From contig CBDETA010000003.1 of assembly GCA_965242785.1 (NCBI GenBank), positions 248,001 through 312,000 on the forward strand: a stretch of 64,000 nucleotides of DNA, in the 5' to 3' direction. Positions 8,372-16,345 of the stretch are shown here, piece by piece. How positions within the stretch are numbered: the stretch's first letter is position 1; each line of letters opens with the position of its first letter. The stretch is from Maricaulis sp965242785. GTDB taxonomy: Bacteria; Pseudomonadota; Alphaproteobacteria; Caulobacterales; Maricaulaceae. The notes below the pieces were generated by a model. The model had not been told where the DNA came from and did not search any database. It saw only the letters and a list, made by a program, of their open reading frames with translations. Both the position numbers and the translations under genes were made by a program.

Positions 8372-8441
8372 GCGGAAAAAACATGGCCAGCGTGTGCGCG
8401 CTCACGGGTGACCTGGGCGCGCGTGCGTGCATGCTGGCGGC

Positions 8442-10238
8442 ATGGATCAGGCGCATCAGATTCTTCGCGATGTTTTCGGTTTTCCCGGCTTCAGGCCCGG
8501 GCAGGAGGAGATTGTTCGGCTCATCCTGGATGCCAGGCCGACCCTGTGCGTGATGCCGACCGGGGCTGGCAAGTCGCTGTGCTATCAGGTGCCGGCGCTG
8601 CTGCTGGACGGGCCGAGCATCGTGGTGTCTCCGCTGACGGCATTGATGGATGACCAGGTGGCGGGCCTTCGGGCCAATGGTGTCGACGCTGTGGCAATCC
8701 ATTCCGGACGCAGCCGGGACGACAATGTCGCCGACTGGCGGCGTTTCGAGACCGGCGAGTCCAAACTGCTCTACCTGTCGCCGGAACGCCTGATGACCGG
8801 CCGCATGATCGCTGCTTTGCGCCGGCTGGAACCGGCCCTGTTCGTGGTCGACGAGGCGCACTGCATCTCCAAATGGGGGGCGGCCTTTCGCCCGGAATAC
8901 GAACAGTTGTCGGAGTTGCGCGAGCAGTTTCCCGGCGCCCGGCTGGCCGCCTTCACGGCGACAGCGGATGCAGCGACGCGTGAGGATATTGCCCGCAAGC
9001 TGTTCGGCGGTGAGGGCGAGATCGTCGTGCACGGGTTTGACCGGCCCAATCTGTCGCTGGCAGTGACGCCGCGCCAGAAGGGCCGCCAGCAGATGCTGGA
9101 CTTTCTGGCCGAGCGGCCCGGGCATTCCGGCATCGTCTACTGCCTGTCGCGCAAATCGACCGAGGCGGTGGCGCAGGATCTGGCGGCGGCCGGATACCGG
9201 GCCTTGCCCTATCATGCCGGCCTGTCGCCGGAGATGCGGCGCGAGCACCAGGAAATCTTCATGGCCGAGACCGGCGTGGTGATGGTGGCGACCATCGCTT
9301 TCGGCATGGGGATAGACAAGCCGGACATCCGCTTTGTGCTTCACCTGGATCTGCCCGGCTCCATGGAGGCCTACTATCAGGAGATCGGCCGGGCCGGTCG
9401 CGACGGTGCGCCGGCCGATGCGCAATTGCTGTTCGGGCTCTCCGATGCCCGCATGCGGCGTCAGTTTGTCGATCAGGATGGCGGCGACGCGGATCACCGC
9501 CGGCGCGAGCACAAGCGGCTGGACGCGCTGTTGGCCTATTGCGAGGCGACGCGCTGTCGCCGGGTCTCGCTGCTGGCCTATTTCGGCGAGGCCGATGCCC
9601 AGCCTTGTGGCAATTGCGACAATTGCCTCAATCCGCCGAAACTGGTGGAGGCCACCCGCCAGGCCCAGATGCTGTTCTCGGCCATCGCGCGCACTGGTGA
9701 GCGCTTCGGGGCTGCGCATGTGATCGATGTGGTCCGCGGGGCGGATACCGAGAAGATTCGCGAGCGCGGCCATGACCGCCTGCCGACCCATGGCGTGGGC
9801 GCCGATATGCCGAAATCCTACTGGCAGGGCCTGGTACGCCAGTGCCTGGCGAGTGGTTTCCTGGAGCTGGATATCGAGGGCTTTGGCGGTTTGCGCCTGA
9901 CAACGACCGGGCGCGAGGTCTTGCAGGGCCAGGCCCGGGTCGAAATCCGCGAGATTACGCTGAGCAAGAAGGCCGTGCGGGCCCAGCGCGTCGCCCAGGC
10001 GGTTGAGACCGGTGATGTCGACAGCGACATGCTGGCGCGGCTCAAACAGCTCAGGAAGCGCCTGGCCGCCGACAAGCGGGTACCGGCCTATGTGGTGTTC
10101 TCCGACGCCACCCTGATCGAGATGAGCGTGGCCAAGCCGCAGGACCTGGACGCTCTGGGCGAGGTGAAGGGTGTTGGCCCCAAGAAGCTGGGAGATTATG
10201 GCGAGGCCTTCCTGCGCGAGCTGACATCGCCGGTTTGA
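8442..10238 (+). CDS. recQ: ATP-dependent DNA helicase RecQ
   Basis: 3'-to-5' DNA helicase for recombination and repair of stalled forks. The 598-residue protein shows RecQ motif 0 (FGFPGFRPGQEEIV, residues 12-25), Walker A TGAGKS (40-45), DEAH (137-140) followed by CISKWG, aromatic-rich loop AAFRPEYEQL, helicase motif VI QEIGRAGRDG, and zinc-binding cysteines (CRRVSLLAYFGE...CGNCDNC). A winged helix follows and then a C-terminal HRDC domain (KRVPAYVVFSDATLIEMS, LGEVKGVGPKKLGDYGEAFL). The start at ATG 8442 gives the usual MDQAHQIL N-terminus; GTG at 8427 would add five residues. Confidence 0.96.
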   Translation: MDQAHQILRDVFGFPGFRPGQEEIVRLILDARPTLCVMPTGAGKSLCYQVPALLLDGPSIVVSPLTALMDDQVAGLRANGVDAVAIHSGRSRDDNVADWRRFETGESKLLYLSPERLMTGRMIAALRRLEPALFVVDEAHCISKWGAAFRPEYEQLSELREQFPGARLAAFTATADAATREDIARKLFGGEGEIVVHGFDRPNLSLAVTPRQKGRQQMLDFLAERPGHSGIVYCLSRKSTEAVAQDLAAAGYRALPYHAGLSPEMRREHQEIFMAETGVVMVATIAFGMGIDKPDIRFVLHLDLPGSMEAYYQEIGRAGRDGAPADAQLLFGLSDARMRRQFVDQDGGDADHRRREHKRLDALLAYCEATRCRRVSLLAYFGEADAQPCGNCDNCLNPPKLVEATRQAQMLFSAIARTGERFGAAHVIDVVRGADTEKIRERGHDRLPTHGVGADMPKSYWQGLVRQCLASGFLELDIEGFGGLRLTTTGREVLQGQARVEIREITLSKKAVRAQRVAQAVETGDVDSDMLARLKQLRKRLAADKRVPAYVVFSDATLIEMSVAKPQDLDALGEVKGVGPKKLGDYGEAFLRELTSPV

Positions 10239-10284
10239 CGCGGGCGATAGTCAGGGCAGACTTCTGCGCACGCTGTGGTCGTTT

Positions 10285-10725
10285 ATGGGGAGGGGCATGG
10301 TGCGCAAGACCCTCTGGTATTGGATTCTGATCGGGCTCGTCCTGGTCCAGGTCGCCTATGGCGGATTCTGGGCCATGCATGACATCTCGGCGCGCCTGGG
10401 CCTGTGGCCCGATCCGGCGGAGGCGCAGGCCTTCATCGCCTCGCTGACACTGACGCAGGAAATCCTGTTCTTCTCCCACGTGGTCCTCAATGTCGTGGTT
10501 CTGGCCCTGGTCTGGCGGCACGCCCGCCTCGCGCTGCCGGTCTATGTCCTGTCCTTCATCTTCGATCGCGGCGAGTGGGTGATCATGGGCGGCAACACGC
10601 TGTTTGCCAGCATGGTCAATGTCGATGCCTGGGCGCTGTTCTCCTTCTCGCTGCAAGGCGCGATCTTTGCCCTGCTGATCACGCTGAGCATGGACGGGAC
10701 GCTGACGGCCTGGCGCCGGCGCTAG
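10285..10725 (+). CDS. small hypothetical membrane protein (four helices)
   Basis: I do not recognise the family. The 146 residues hold about four hydrophobic segments: LWYWILIGLVLVQVAYGGFW, LFFSHVVLNVVVLALVW, ALPVYVLSFIFDRGEWVIMG and the final FSFSLQGAIFALLITLSM. The C-terminus is basic (WRRR). An alternative start at 10297 (MVRKTLWYW) would fit membrane topology better. The gene overlaps its convergent neighbour (HIT protein) by four bases: the stop codons of both genes lie in one CTAG. It follows recQ by 46 bases and could share its transcript. Confidence 0.7.
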   Translation: MGRGMVRKTLWYWILIGLVLVQVAYGGFWAMHDISARLGLWPDPAEAQAFIASLTLTQEILFFSHVVLNVVVLALVWRHARLALPVYVLSFIFDRGEWVIMGGNTLFASMVNVDAWALFSFSLQGAIFALLITLSMDGTLTAWRRR

Positions 10726-11159
10726 ACCCGCTCGATCGCGGCAGCGATGCGGGCCGCCTGGTCCTTCAGCACGTCCATGTCGGCCTGGCCGCCGCCATGT
10801 GCACCCAGCGCCACACCCTCCTGGCGCGGAATGATGTGGAAGTGGACGTGAAAGATCGTCTGGCCGGCCGGAGCCCCATTGAACTGGGTAATGACGATGC
10901 CGTCGGGCGCCAGCGCCGTCTTCACCGCCCGGGCAATCCGCTTGACGCGCACGATCGTGGCCTGAAGCGCGCCGTCAGACATTTCCAGCGCATTGCGCAC
11001 CGGCTCGCGCGGCACCACCAGGGTATGGCCGGGCGCCTGCGGGAAAATGTCCATGAAGGATATGACGTGTTCGTCCTCATAGACCTTCACGCACGGCATC
11101 TCGCCGCGCAGGATCTTGGCGAAGATGTTTTCCGGATCGTAATTGCCGTCGAGACTCAT
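10722..11159 (-). CDS. HIT family nucleotide hydrolase/transferase
   Basis: Histidine-triad proteins hydrolyse nucleoside phosphoramidates or dinucleoside polyphosphates. The 145-residue protein starts MSLDGNYDPENIFAKILRGE and has the fold's N-terminal signature (ENIFAKILRGEMPC), DIFPQAPGHTLVVPR, and the catalytic triad HVHFHIIPR near residue 110. The start ATG at 11159 overlaps the stop of the upstream MscS gene in ATGA, so its translation is coupled to the channel. The upstream in-frame extension lies wholly within mscS and is rejected. It is third in a three-gene unit with the heme sensor and MscS. A housekeeping role for HIT is equally possible. Confidence 0.93.
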   Translation of the reverse strand: MSLDGNYDPENIFAKILRGEMPCVKVYEDEHVISFMDIFPQAPGHTLVVPREPVRNALEMSDGALQATIVRVKRIARAVKTALAPDGIVITQFNGAPAGQTIFHVHFHIIPRQEGVALGAHGGGQADMDVLKDQAARIAAAIERV

Positions 11160-12700
11160 TGTTTCGTCCTTGCGTCTGCCAACCGGTGTTTGAGTGCATG
11201 GAAGGCCGACACGGCCTCCGGCGCAAGGGCCAGGAAGACCGCCTCGTCCAGCGCGCGCCAGGCTTCGACTGTCACCTGTTTGCCGGACGCATTGCGATGG
11301 GTCTCGGCCCACAGGCCCGGGCAGGTGCCGTCGCGGGTCCAGAACAGGGCGTTGCGGCTGAAGGTCTCACGAGCCGCCGGGTCTTCGATCTCCGCCGCGA
11401 CGCGCCCGACGATCTCGCGCACGCTGGAGGCCTGTGCGGCGGCTTCGATGACAGCCTGTTCGGCCCAAGGGCCGATATGATCGGCCAGCAGCACGGCGAT
11501 GCGCTGGATCTGGGCATCGTTGGAGAGCTGGTAGACATAGTGGCGCATGGCCTCGGGGCGCGGCAGATCGCCGGTCTGCCGGCGTTCGGCAAAGCTGCGT
11601 TCGGACTGGTGCACTGCGCCGGCGGCCAGCAGCACGGGCCGTTCACCCAGGCGGGCGGGCAGGGTGATGCGCTCCAGCGGCCCGTACATCAAAACGGTGG
11701 AATGGGCCTCAAGCACATGTGCCAGCTTGGCAACGGCTTCTTCGTCTGCCCATTCGATCCCGCCCGCCAGCAGCGCCGCCCGCGCCGCCGTGGTGAAATC
11801 GGCGCCGTCCGGCCAGTTGCGGGTATCCGCTGGCAGGCTGCGCAAATCCTCGCCATAGAGCCGGGACACCGGAAAAGGGATGTTCTCGCGCTGGAAGACA
11901 TACCAGAGGCGCCGCTTGAACTCGGCGTCCAGTTCCGGCGTCTCGAAATAGTAGGCGACCTGGAAGCGCACCCGGTATTCGATGGCGGCCTGGTCGGGCC
12001 TGTGCGCATAGGGCAGGACCATGACTGGCAGGGTCGCGTTGACGAAATCCAGATCGGCGACGGCGTCGCGCACCAGATCACTGACCCGTTGCGGCGGGAT
12101 GGTCGCGGGCACATGGAAATAGCTGATCTGCCAGATCGGCCGGTCGTGCGGGAAGATTTCCACCGGCTCTCCGGCGAGGCTGGAATTGGGAATGATGATC
12201 AGCGTGTCATCGCGCAGGCGACCGACGACGGAACGCCAGTTCATCGACTCGATCTTGACGTTATCACCCTTGTAGCGAATGCCGTCGCCGGGTTTGAGAT
12301 GGCTGTCCAGCTGCAGCGCGATGCCCGAGAAGAGCCCGCCCAGGGTCGGTTGCAGGGCAAAGCCGACAATGGCGGTCAGGAGGGCCGAGGTCGTCAGGAT
12401 GGTGGTGATGTCATAACCCATCAGCTTCATCGCCAGGGCGGTGACACCGAAGGTGACGATGATGAAGATGACGACGCGCTGGGCACCCACCGGCTCGACG
12501 CGCAGACCCCGCCGCAGGCCGAGATCCAGGATCAGCCCGACCAGCAGCAGCGCGACCAGCAGGCCTGTCAGCGCGACCGCGGCCAGTTTGAGATAGCCGG
12601 GCAGGGCGCTGCCGTCGAAGAGATGGTTGGAATTGGCCCAGGCAAAGACGATCCAGGCCGTCAGGGCGCCCAGCCCCAGGAAGCCGAGGCGGAACATCAT
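11156..12700 (-). CDS. MscS-family mechanosensitive channel with long C-terminal extension
   Basis: Three hydrophobic segments (about residues 5-22, 38-60 and 76-95) precede the pore helix and MscS core: LTTSALLTAIVGFALQPTLG, then LDSHLKPGDGIRY and IIIPNSSLAGEPVEI, which correspond to the TM3 and beta-domain of MscS. After the alpha/beta domain (to about residue 290), there is an extra 220-residue region. Its stretch GPLERITLPARLGERPV followed by LLAAGAV resembles the start of a cyclic-nucleotide-binding domain that has lost its phosphate-binding cassette, as found attached to some cyanobacterial and rhizobial MscS proteins; this is inference. ATGA overlaps join it to both neighbours: the sensor gene upstream and HIT downstream. 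Length 514 aa versus 286 in E. coli MscS. Confidence 0.88.
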   Translation of the reverse strand: MMFRLGFLGLGALTAWIVFAWANSNHLFDGSALPGYLKLAAVALTGLLVALLLVGLILDLGLRRGLRVEPVGAQRVVIFIIVTFGVTALAMKLMGYDITTILTTSALLTAIVGFALQPTLGGLFSGIALQLDSHLKPGDGIRYKGDNVKIESMNWRSVVGRLRDDTLIIIPNSSLAGEPVEIFPHDRPIWQISYFHVPATIPPQRVSDLVRDAVADLDFVNATLPVMVLPYAHRPDQAAIEYRVRFQVAYYFETPELDAEFKRRLWYVFQRENIPFPVSRLYGEDLRSLPADTRNWPDGADFTTAARAALLAGGIEWADEEAVAKLAHVLEAHSTVLMYGPLERITLPARLGERPVLLAAGAVHQSERSFAERRQTGDLPRPEAMRHYVYQLSNDAQIQRIAVLLADHIGPWAEQAVIEAAAQASSVREIVGRVAAEIEDPAARETFSRNALFWTRDGTCPGLWAETHRNASGKQVTVEAWRALDEAVFLALAPEAVSAFHALKHRLADARTKQ

Positions 12701-13572
12701 GCCTTGCCGGACCGGCTGAGGGCCTTTTGCAGGCTGTGGCGCAGGCGTTCGATGGCCCTGGCCAGACGCTGGAGTTCAGCCGAACCCGTGACCGGCAGGG
12801 GCCGGCTGTCATCGGCCCCCACCGAGACATCGTCGGCGCGATCGGCCAGCTGCAGCAGCGGCAGGACGAGATTGTGGTGGATCGTGTTGGACAGCACGGC
12901 ATAGGCGACCAGGAAGATGAACAGCAGACCGGCCGCCAGGACCAAGACCAGCTCGTAGGCCCCGCGCATTTCTTCCTCGATCGGCACGGTGACGATCTGG
13001 ATGCCGATGGTTTCGCCCATCTGCCAGCCGAAGCCGTTCTCCGAGCCGTAGAGCGCGACCATGGCGGCAGGTGCCGCATCGGGCGTGCTGTGACAGGCCA
13101 GGCAGGCCTCGTTCTCGATGCGGATCGGGCGGGCCAGATAGAAGAGCTCGCGGCTGTCGGTGCGCCAGCGGCCGGTGCGCTCGGTCAGGCTGGCATCGCG
13201 GCGGAAGGCGTTGATCAGCTCGGTTTCAAAGGGAACGGGCCGGTCATCCGGACTGGTCGGATTGAGCGCGACTTCCCGATAGGTATAGGCCACATCCTCG
13301 CCGGACACCGCATTGAACACGGTCTGGGCGGCAAACGAGGGCACGGTCTCGGCGTGGAAGTCCTGATAGTCGCCGTTGCCGATCAGCGGGGCCACATGGT
13401 CCACGGTGTAGGCGCGAATGGCCTGGGCGGTGGTCAGGAGCAGGCGCGACTCGCGGGCTGCATCATCAAAGGCGCGCGACTGCAGCGCCTGGTAGGCGCC
13501 CCAGCCGCCGGCGATGAGGGAAATCAGGAAAACGAGCGCCAGCGCGCGCCGGATCAGATTGGCCGTGTTCAA
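12697..13572 (-). CDS. DUF3365-type heme-c sensor with HAMP domain and no output domain
   Basis: A 291-residue membrane protein. Residues 8-28 form the first transmembrane helix; the periplasmic region (29-205) resembles the DUF3365/Tll0287-like sensor fold and holds one c-type heme motif, CLACH at 157-161. A second transmembrane helix follows (about 206-230, LVLVLAAGLLFIFLVAYAVL), then a HAMP-like segment (VLPLLQLADRADDVSVG, ELQRLARAIERLRHSL) and the protein simply ends. Usually a kinase, cyclase or chemotaxis domain follows; here none does. The stop overlaps the MscS start in ATGA, so the two are made together. A redox or small-gas signal passed to the channel is a possible role (inference). 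Confidence 0.85.
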   Translation of the reverse strand: MNTANLIRRALALVFLISLIAGGWGAYQALQSRAFDDAARESRLLLTTAQAIRAYTVDHVAPLIGNGDYQDFHAETVPSFAAQTVFNAVSGEDVAYTYREVALNPTSPDDRPVPFETELINAFRRDASLTERTGRWRTDSRELFYLARPIRIENEACLACHSTPDAAPAAMVALYGSENGFGWQMGETIGIQIVTVPIEEEMRGAYELVLVLAAGLLFIFLVAYAVLSNTIHHNLVLPLLQLADRADDVSVGADDSRPLPVTGSAELQRLARAIERLRHSLQKALSRSGKA

Positions 13573-13656
13573 GACTTTCCCCCCTGTGCAGGGGAATGTG
13601 TAACGGCATCAAGATGCTAAGCCAAGGCGGGCGGGGGATTCGCCGGGATCGCGGGA

Positions 13657-14835
13657 TTATTCCTGGCGGTTTCGAAACGGCGTTGCCGCATTCTGCGAGA
13701 CGATATCCGCTTCGACGGCGGCGCGTTCGCGCTCCAGATACTGCGCGACGGCGTCGTGCAGCCCGTCATGGGTCAGGAGATGGGCCGAGTGGACCGGTGT
13801 GGGGCGGTAGCCGCGGGCCAGCTTGTGTTCGCCCTGGGCGCCGGCCTCGACCCGGTCGAGCCCGCGCTCGATCGCGATCTCGATGGCCTGGTGATAGCAC
13901 AGCTCGAAATGCAGGAAGGGATGGTCGGCCAGCCGCCCCCAATAGCGGCCATAGAGCGCCTCGGATCCGGCCAGGTTGAGCGCCGAGGCGATATAGTCTC
14001 CGTCCTTTTTGGCCATGACCAGCACGACCCGGTCAGCCAGGCGCTGGTGCAAGAGTTCGAAGAAGTCGCGATTGAGATAGGGATGGCCCCATTTGCGCGA
14101 CCCGGTGTCCTGGTAGCAAGCGAAGAAGACGTCCCAGTGATCCGGGCGCAGCTGGTCGCCGGACAGCCGTTCGATCTCCAGCCCGTCCTGGGCGGCCTGG
14201 CGTTCCTTGCGCAGGGCCTTGCGCTTGCGTGAGGAGAGATCGGCCAGGAAGTCCTCATAGCGGGCATAACCGCGATTGAACCAGATGTATTGCCGATCGA
14301 TGCGCGGCAACAGGCCGGCCGTTTCCAGTGCTTGCCGGTCCTGCGCCTCCGGGAAGTTGACGTGCCAGCCCGACAGGTCCCATTCCCGGGCGGTCTGCAC
14401 GGCCCCGGCGATGAGAGCGCGCCGCACGGCAGCATCGGGCGACAGCACGCGCCGCCCGGTGACGGGCGAAAAGGGTACGGCGGTCAGAAGTTTGGGATAG
14501 TACTGGCCGCCGGCGCGTTCCAGGGCGTCGGCCCAGGCATGGTCGAACACGTATTCGCCCATTGAGTGGAGCTTGATGTAGAGCGGCAGTGCGCCGGCCA
14601 GTCGGCCGTTCTCTTCCTGGGCGATGAGGTGGCGGGGAATCCAGCCGGCCGCCTCGCCGACACAGCCGGAGGCCTCGAGGGCCTCCAGGAAGTCCCAGCT
14701 GAGAAAAGGATCGAAGGCGGCTCCGGGCGGATTGGCGAGCGCATCCCAGCCGGACCGGTCGACGCCGGCCAGGCCGGGCACGGCCCGCAGGGTCAGCTGC
14801 GCTCCCTGTGCGGAGTCGTCATCGGTGGGCGGCAT
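13657..14835 (-). CDS. DUF482 / FemAB-like GNAT-fold protein
   Basis: A 392-residue cytosolic protein of the DUF482 (peptidogalycan biosynthesis/FemAB-like acyltransferase) family. Typical stretches are FDPFLSWDFLEALEASGCVG near residue 40, PLYIKLHSMGEYVFDHAWAD, and the core FLADLSSRKRKALRKERQ followed by YQDTGSRKWGHPYLNRDFF and ALYGRYWGRL. The family has a GNAT-like double fold; the substrate is unknown. The start at 14835 (MPPTDDDSAQ) was chosen because everything upstream in frame overlaps the M48 gene. It is 10 bases downstream of the M48 stop, so the two are probably co-transcribed. Confidence 0.88.
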   Translation of the reverse strand: MPPTDDDSAQGAQLTLRAVPGLAGVDRSGWDALANPPGAAFDPFLSWDFLEALEASGCVGEAAGWIPRHLIAQEENGRLAGALPLYIKLHSMGEYVFDHAWADALERAGGQYYPKLLTAVPFSPVTGRRVLSPDAAVRRALIAGAVQTAREWDLSGWHVNFPEAQDRQALETAGLLPRIDRQYIWFNRGYARYEDFLADLSSRKRKALRKERQAAQDGLEIERLSGDQLRPDHWDVFFACYQDTGSRKWGHPYLNRDFFELLHQRLADRVVLVMAKKDGDYIASALNLAGSEALYGRYWGRLADHPFLHFELCYHQAIEIAIERGLDRVEAGAQGEHKLARGYRPTPVHSAHLLTHDGLHDAVAQYLERERAAVEADIVSQNAATPFRNRQE

Positions 14836-14845
14836 CCGGCGCTTG

Positions 14846-16219
14846 CTATTGTCCCAGCTGGCCGCGCTGCTGGCGGCGTATGGCCCGCATCTCGGCCTCT
14901 GTGGGCTGGGACACGGCCAGGATTTCGCTGGCGCGGAACCAGGCCGGCGTACCCTGTTCCAATCCGTTCCGGGCGCGACCGGCAAACTGGTTGGCGCGCA
15001 AACGGTTGCCGGTGGCGAAGGCCTGTTCGGCCACGGCCAGCTGGGCCAGGGCCGTATCGCCATTGCGTTCATGCACGATCGACAACTGGTACCAGGCAAA
15101 GGCGTTGTCCGGCTCGATATCCAGCGCAATGCGCAGGTTCTGGGCCGCCTCTTCCTGATAGTCCGGATTTTCCGTCGCGATCATGGCGATGGCGAGGTTG
15201 ATGCGGAGGAGGGGCGCGGTGGGTTCCAGTTCCACGGAACGGCGGTGCGGCGCGATGGCCTCCTCGGCATGCCCGCTCTCGAACAGCATCTGGCCGTGCA
15301 GCTCGTGGAAATAGGGATTGTCCGGCTCTTCCTCGAGCAGGCTCTGCATTTCTTCCAGTGCGCGCTCCAACCGGGCGTCGTGGTAATAGGCAACGGCCCG
15401 GGCATAGCGGGCCGGCAGGGACTGGTCGCTTTCCGGATAGCGGTAAAAGACGAATTCCGGCTCCACCAGGAAGCCGTAGATCTTGGCCTGGATGCGGCGC
15501 AGATGCGCGATCTCTTCCGGCGTGTCGACATTGCCGGCATTGGGCGAATTCTCGGCCCGGGTCCGCAGATAGGAAATCCGCTCGGACGACAGGGGGTGCG
15601 AGCGGAAATAGGGGAAGCGGCGCGCTTGCGACATCACTTCCTGGTAGCGGAACTTCTCGAAGAACTCGACGAGGCCGTCGGCCGGCTCGCCGGCGGCTTC
15701 CAGGAATTGCAGGCCGGCCTGGTCGGCCGAGGCTTCCTGGGCGCGGCTGTAGGTCAGAAAGGAGAGGGCGCCGAATTGCTGGCTGGATGCCATCAGGGCA
15801 CCGGCGGCGCCACCTTCACCGGCAAGGGCGGCCAGGACGCCGAGGCCGAGGCTGACGAACATGGGGACCTGGGCCTGGCTGACCGCGTCGCCAACCCGGG
15901 CCAGGTGAGCACCGGAGATATGCCCCGTCTCGTGCGCGATGACGCCCTTGAGCTGGTTGGGCGTGTCGGCTTCGACGATGATCCCGGTGTGCAGGAAAAT
16001 GTTCTGGCCGCCCGTGACAAAGGCGTTCAGGGTCGGGTCCGCGACGATGTAGAGGTCCACATCGGCGGGCTGCAGCCCGGCCGCTTCAAGAATGGGGTCG
16101 GAGTAATCGCGCAGCATGTGCTCGATTTCCGTATCCCGGATCAGCGATTGTCCCAGGCTGGCTGCCTGGGTGGCCACAGCAAGACTTGCGGCTGTAGCGA
16201 TGGCTCTCAGGATCGACAT
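14846..16219 (-). CDS. periplasmic M48 zinc metalloprotease with TPR repeats (BepA-like)
   Basis: Family members such as BepA (YfgC) take part in outer-membrane protein quality control. A signal peptide (residues 1-20) is followed by the gluzincin domain with zinc motif HETGH (96-100) and the third-ligand helix SRAQEASADQAGLQFL. The family motif FRSHPLSSERISYLRTR closes the catalytic domain. The C-terminal half holds TPR-like helices (ARAVAYYHDARLERALEEMQ; FESGHAEEAIAPHRRSVELE; DNAFAWYQLSIVHERNGDTA). At 457 aa it has the usual length. It lies 126 bases downstream of rne, beyond the rne hairpin, and is followed closely by the DUF482 gene. Confidence 0.93.
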   Translation of the reverse strand: MSILRAIATAASLAVATQAASLGQSLIRDTEIEHMLRDYSDPILEAAGLQPADVDLYIVADPTLNAFVTGGQNIFLHTGIIVEADTPNQLKGVIAHETGHISGAHLARVGDAVSQAQVPMFVSLGLGVLAALAGEGGAAGALMASSQQFGALSFLTYSRAQEASADQAGLQFLEAAGEPADGLVEFFEKFRYQEVMSQARRFPYFRSHPLSSERISYLRTRAENSPNAGNVDTPEEIAHLRRIQAKIYGFLVEPEFVFYRYPESDQSLPARYARAVAYYHDARLERALEEMQSLLEEEPDNPYFHELHGQMLFESGHAEEAIAPHRRSVELEPTAPLLRINLAIAMIATENPDYQEEAAQNLRIALDIEPDNAFAWYQLSIVHERNGDTALAQLAVAEQAFATGNRLRANQFAGRARNGLEQGTPAWFRASEILAVSQPTEAEMRAIRRQQRGQLGQ

Positions 16220-16307
16220 CCTGCCTCCACAACTGGCCCCGCTCGCTCATGATAGCAGCGCCTTCCCCTTGCGCCACCGTCGTCTTGCGCCGGATCCGCG
16301 GCGCAAT

Positions 16308-16337
16308 TGAGGCCGGCAGGCGCGCCCGCCGGCCTCA
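16308..16337 (-). terminator. hairpin after rne
   Basis: A perfect 10-bp stem TGAGGCCGGC / GCCGGCCTCA (16308-16317 and 16328-16337) with a GC-rich loop, nine bases beyond the rne stop. No T tract follows on the minus strand, so it may protect the 3' end of the message or act with Rho. Confidence 0.5.
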
Positions 16338-16345
16338 TTGCAGTC

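Noticed and set aside
10722..11312. Longer 196-codon start for the HIT protein
   Set aside because: The first 51 residues overlap mscS and have no HIT similarity; the ATGA start at 11159 fits.
13577..13596. Short TTCCCC/GGGGAA inverted repeat before the heme sensor gene
   Set aside because: Arms of only six bases in a GC-rich region, no T tract and no link to a promoter; chance is likely.
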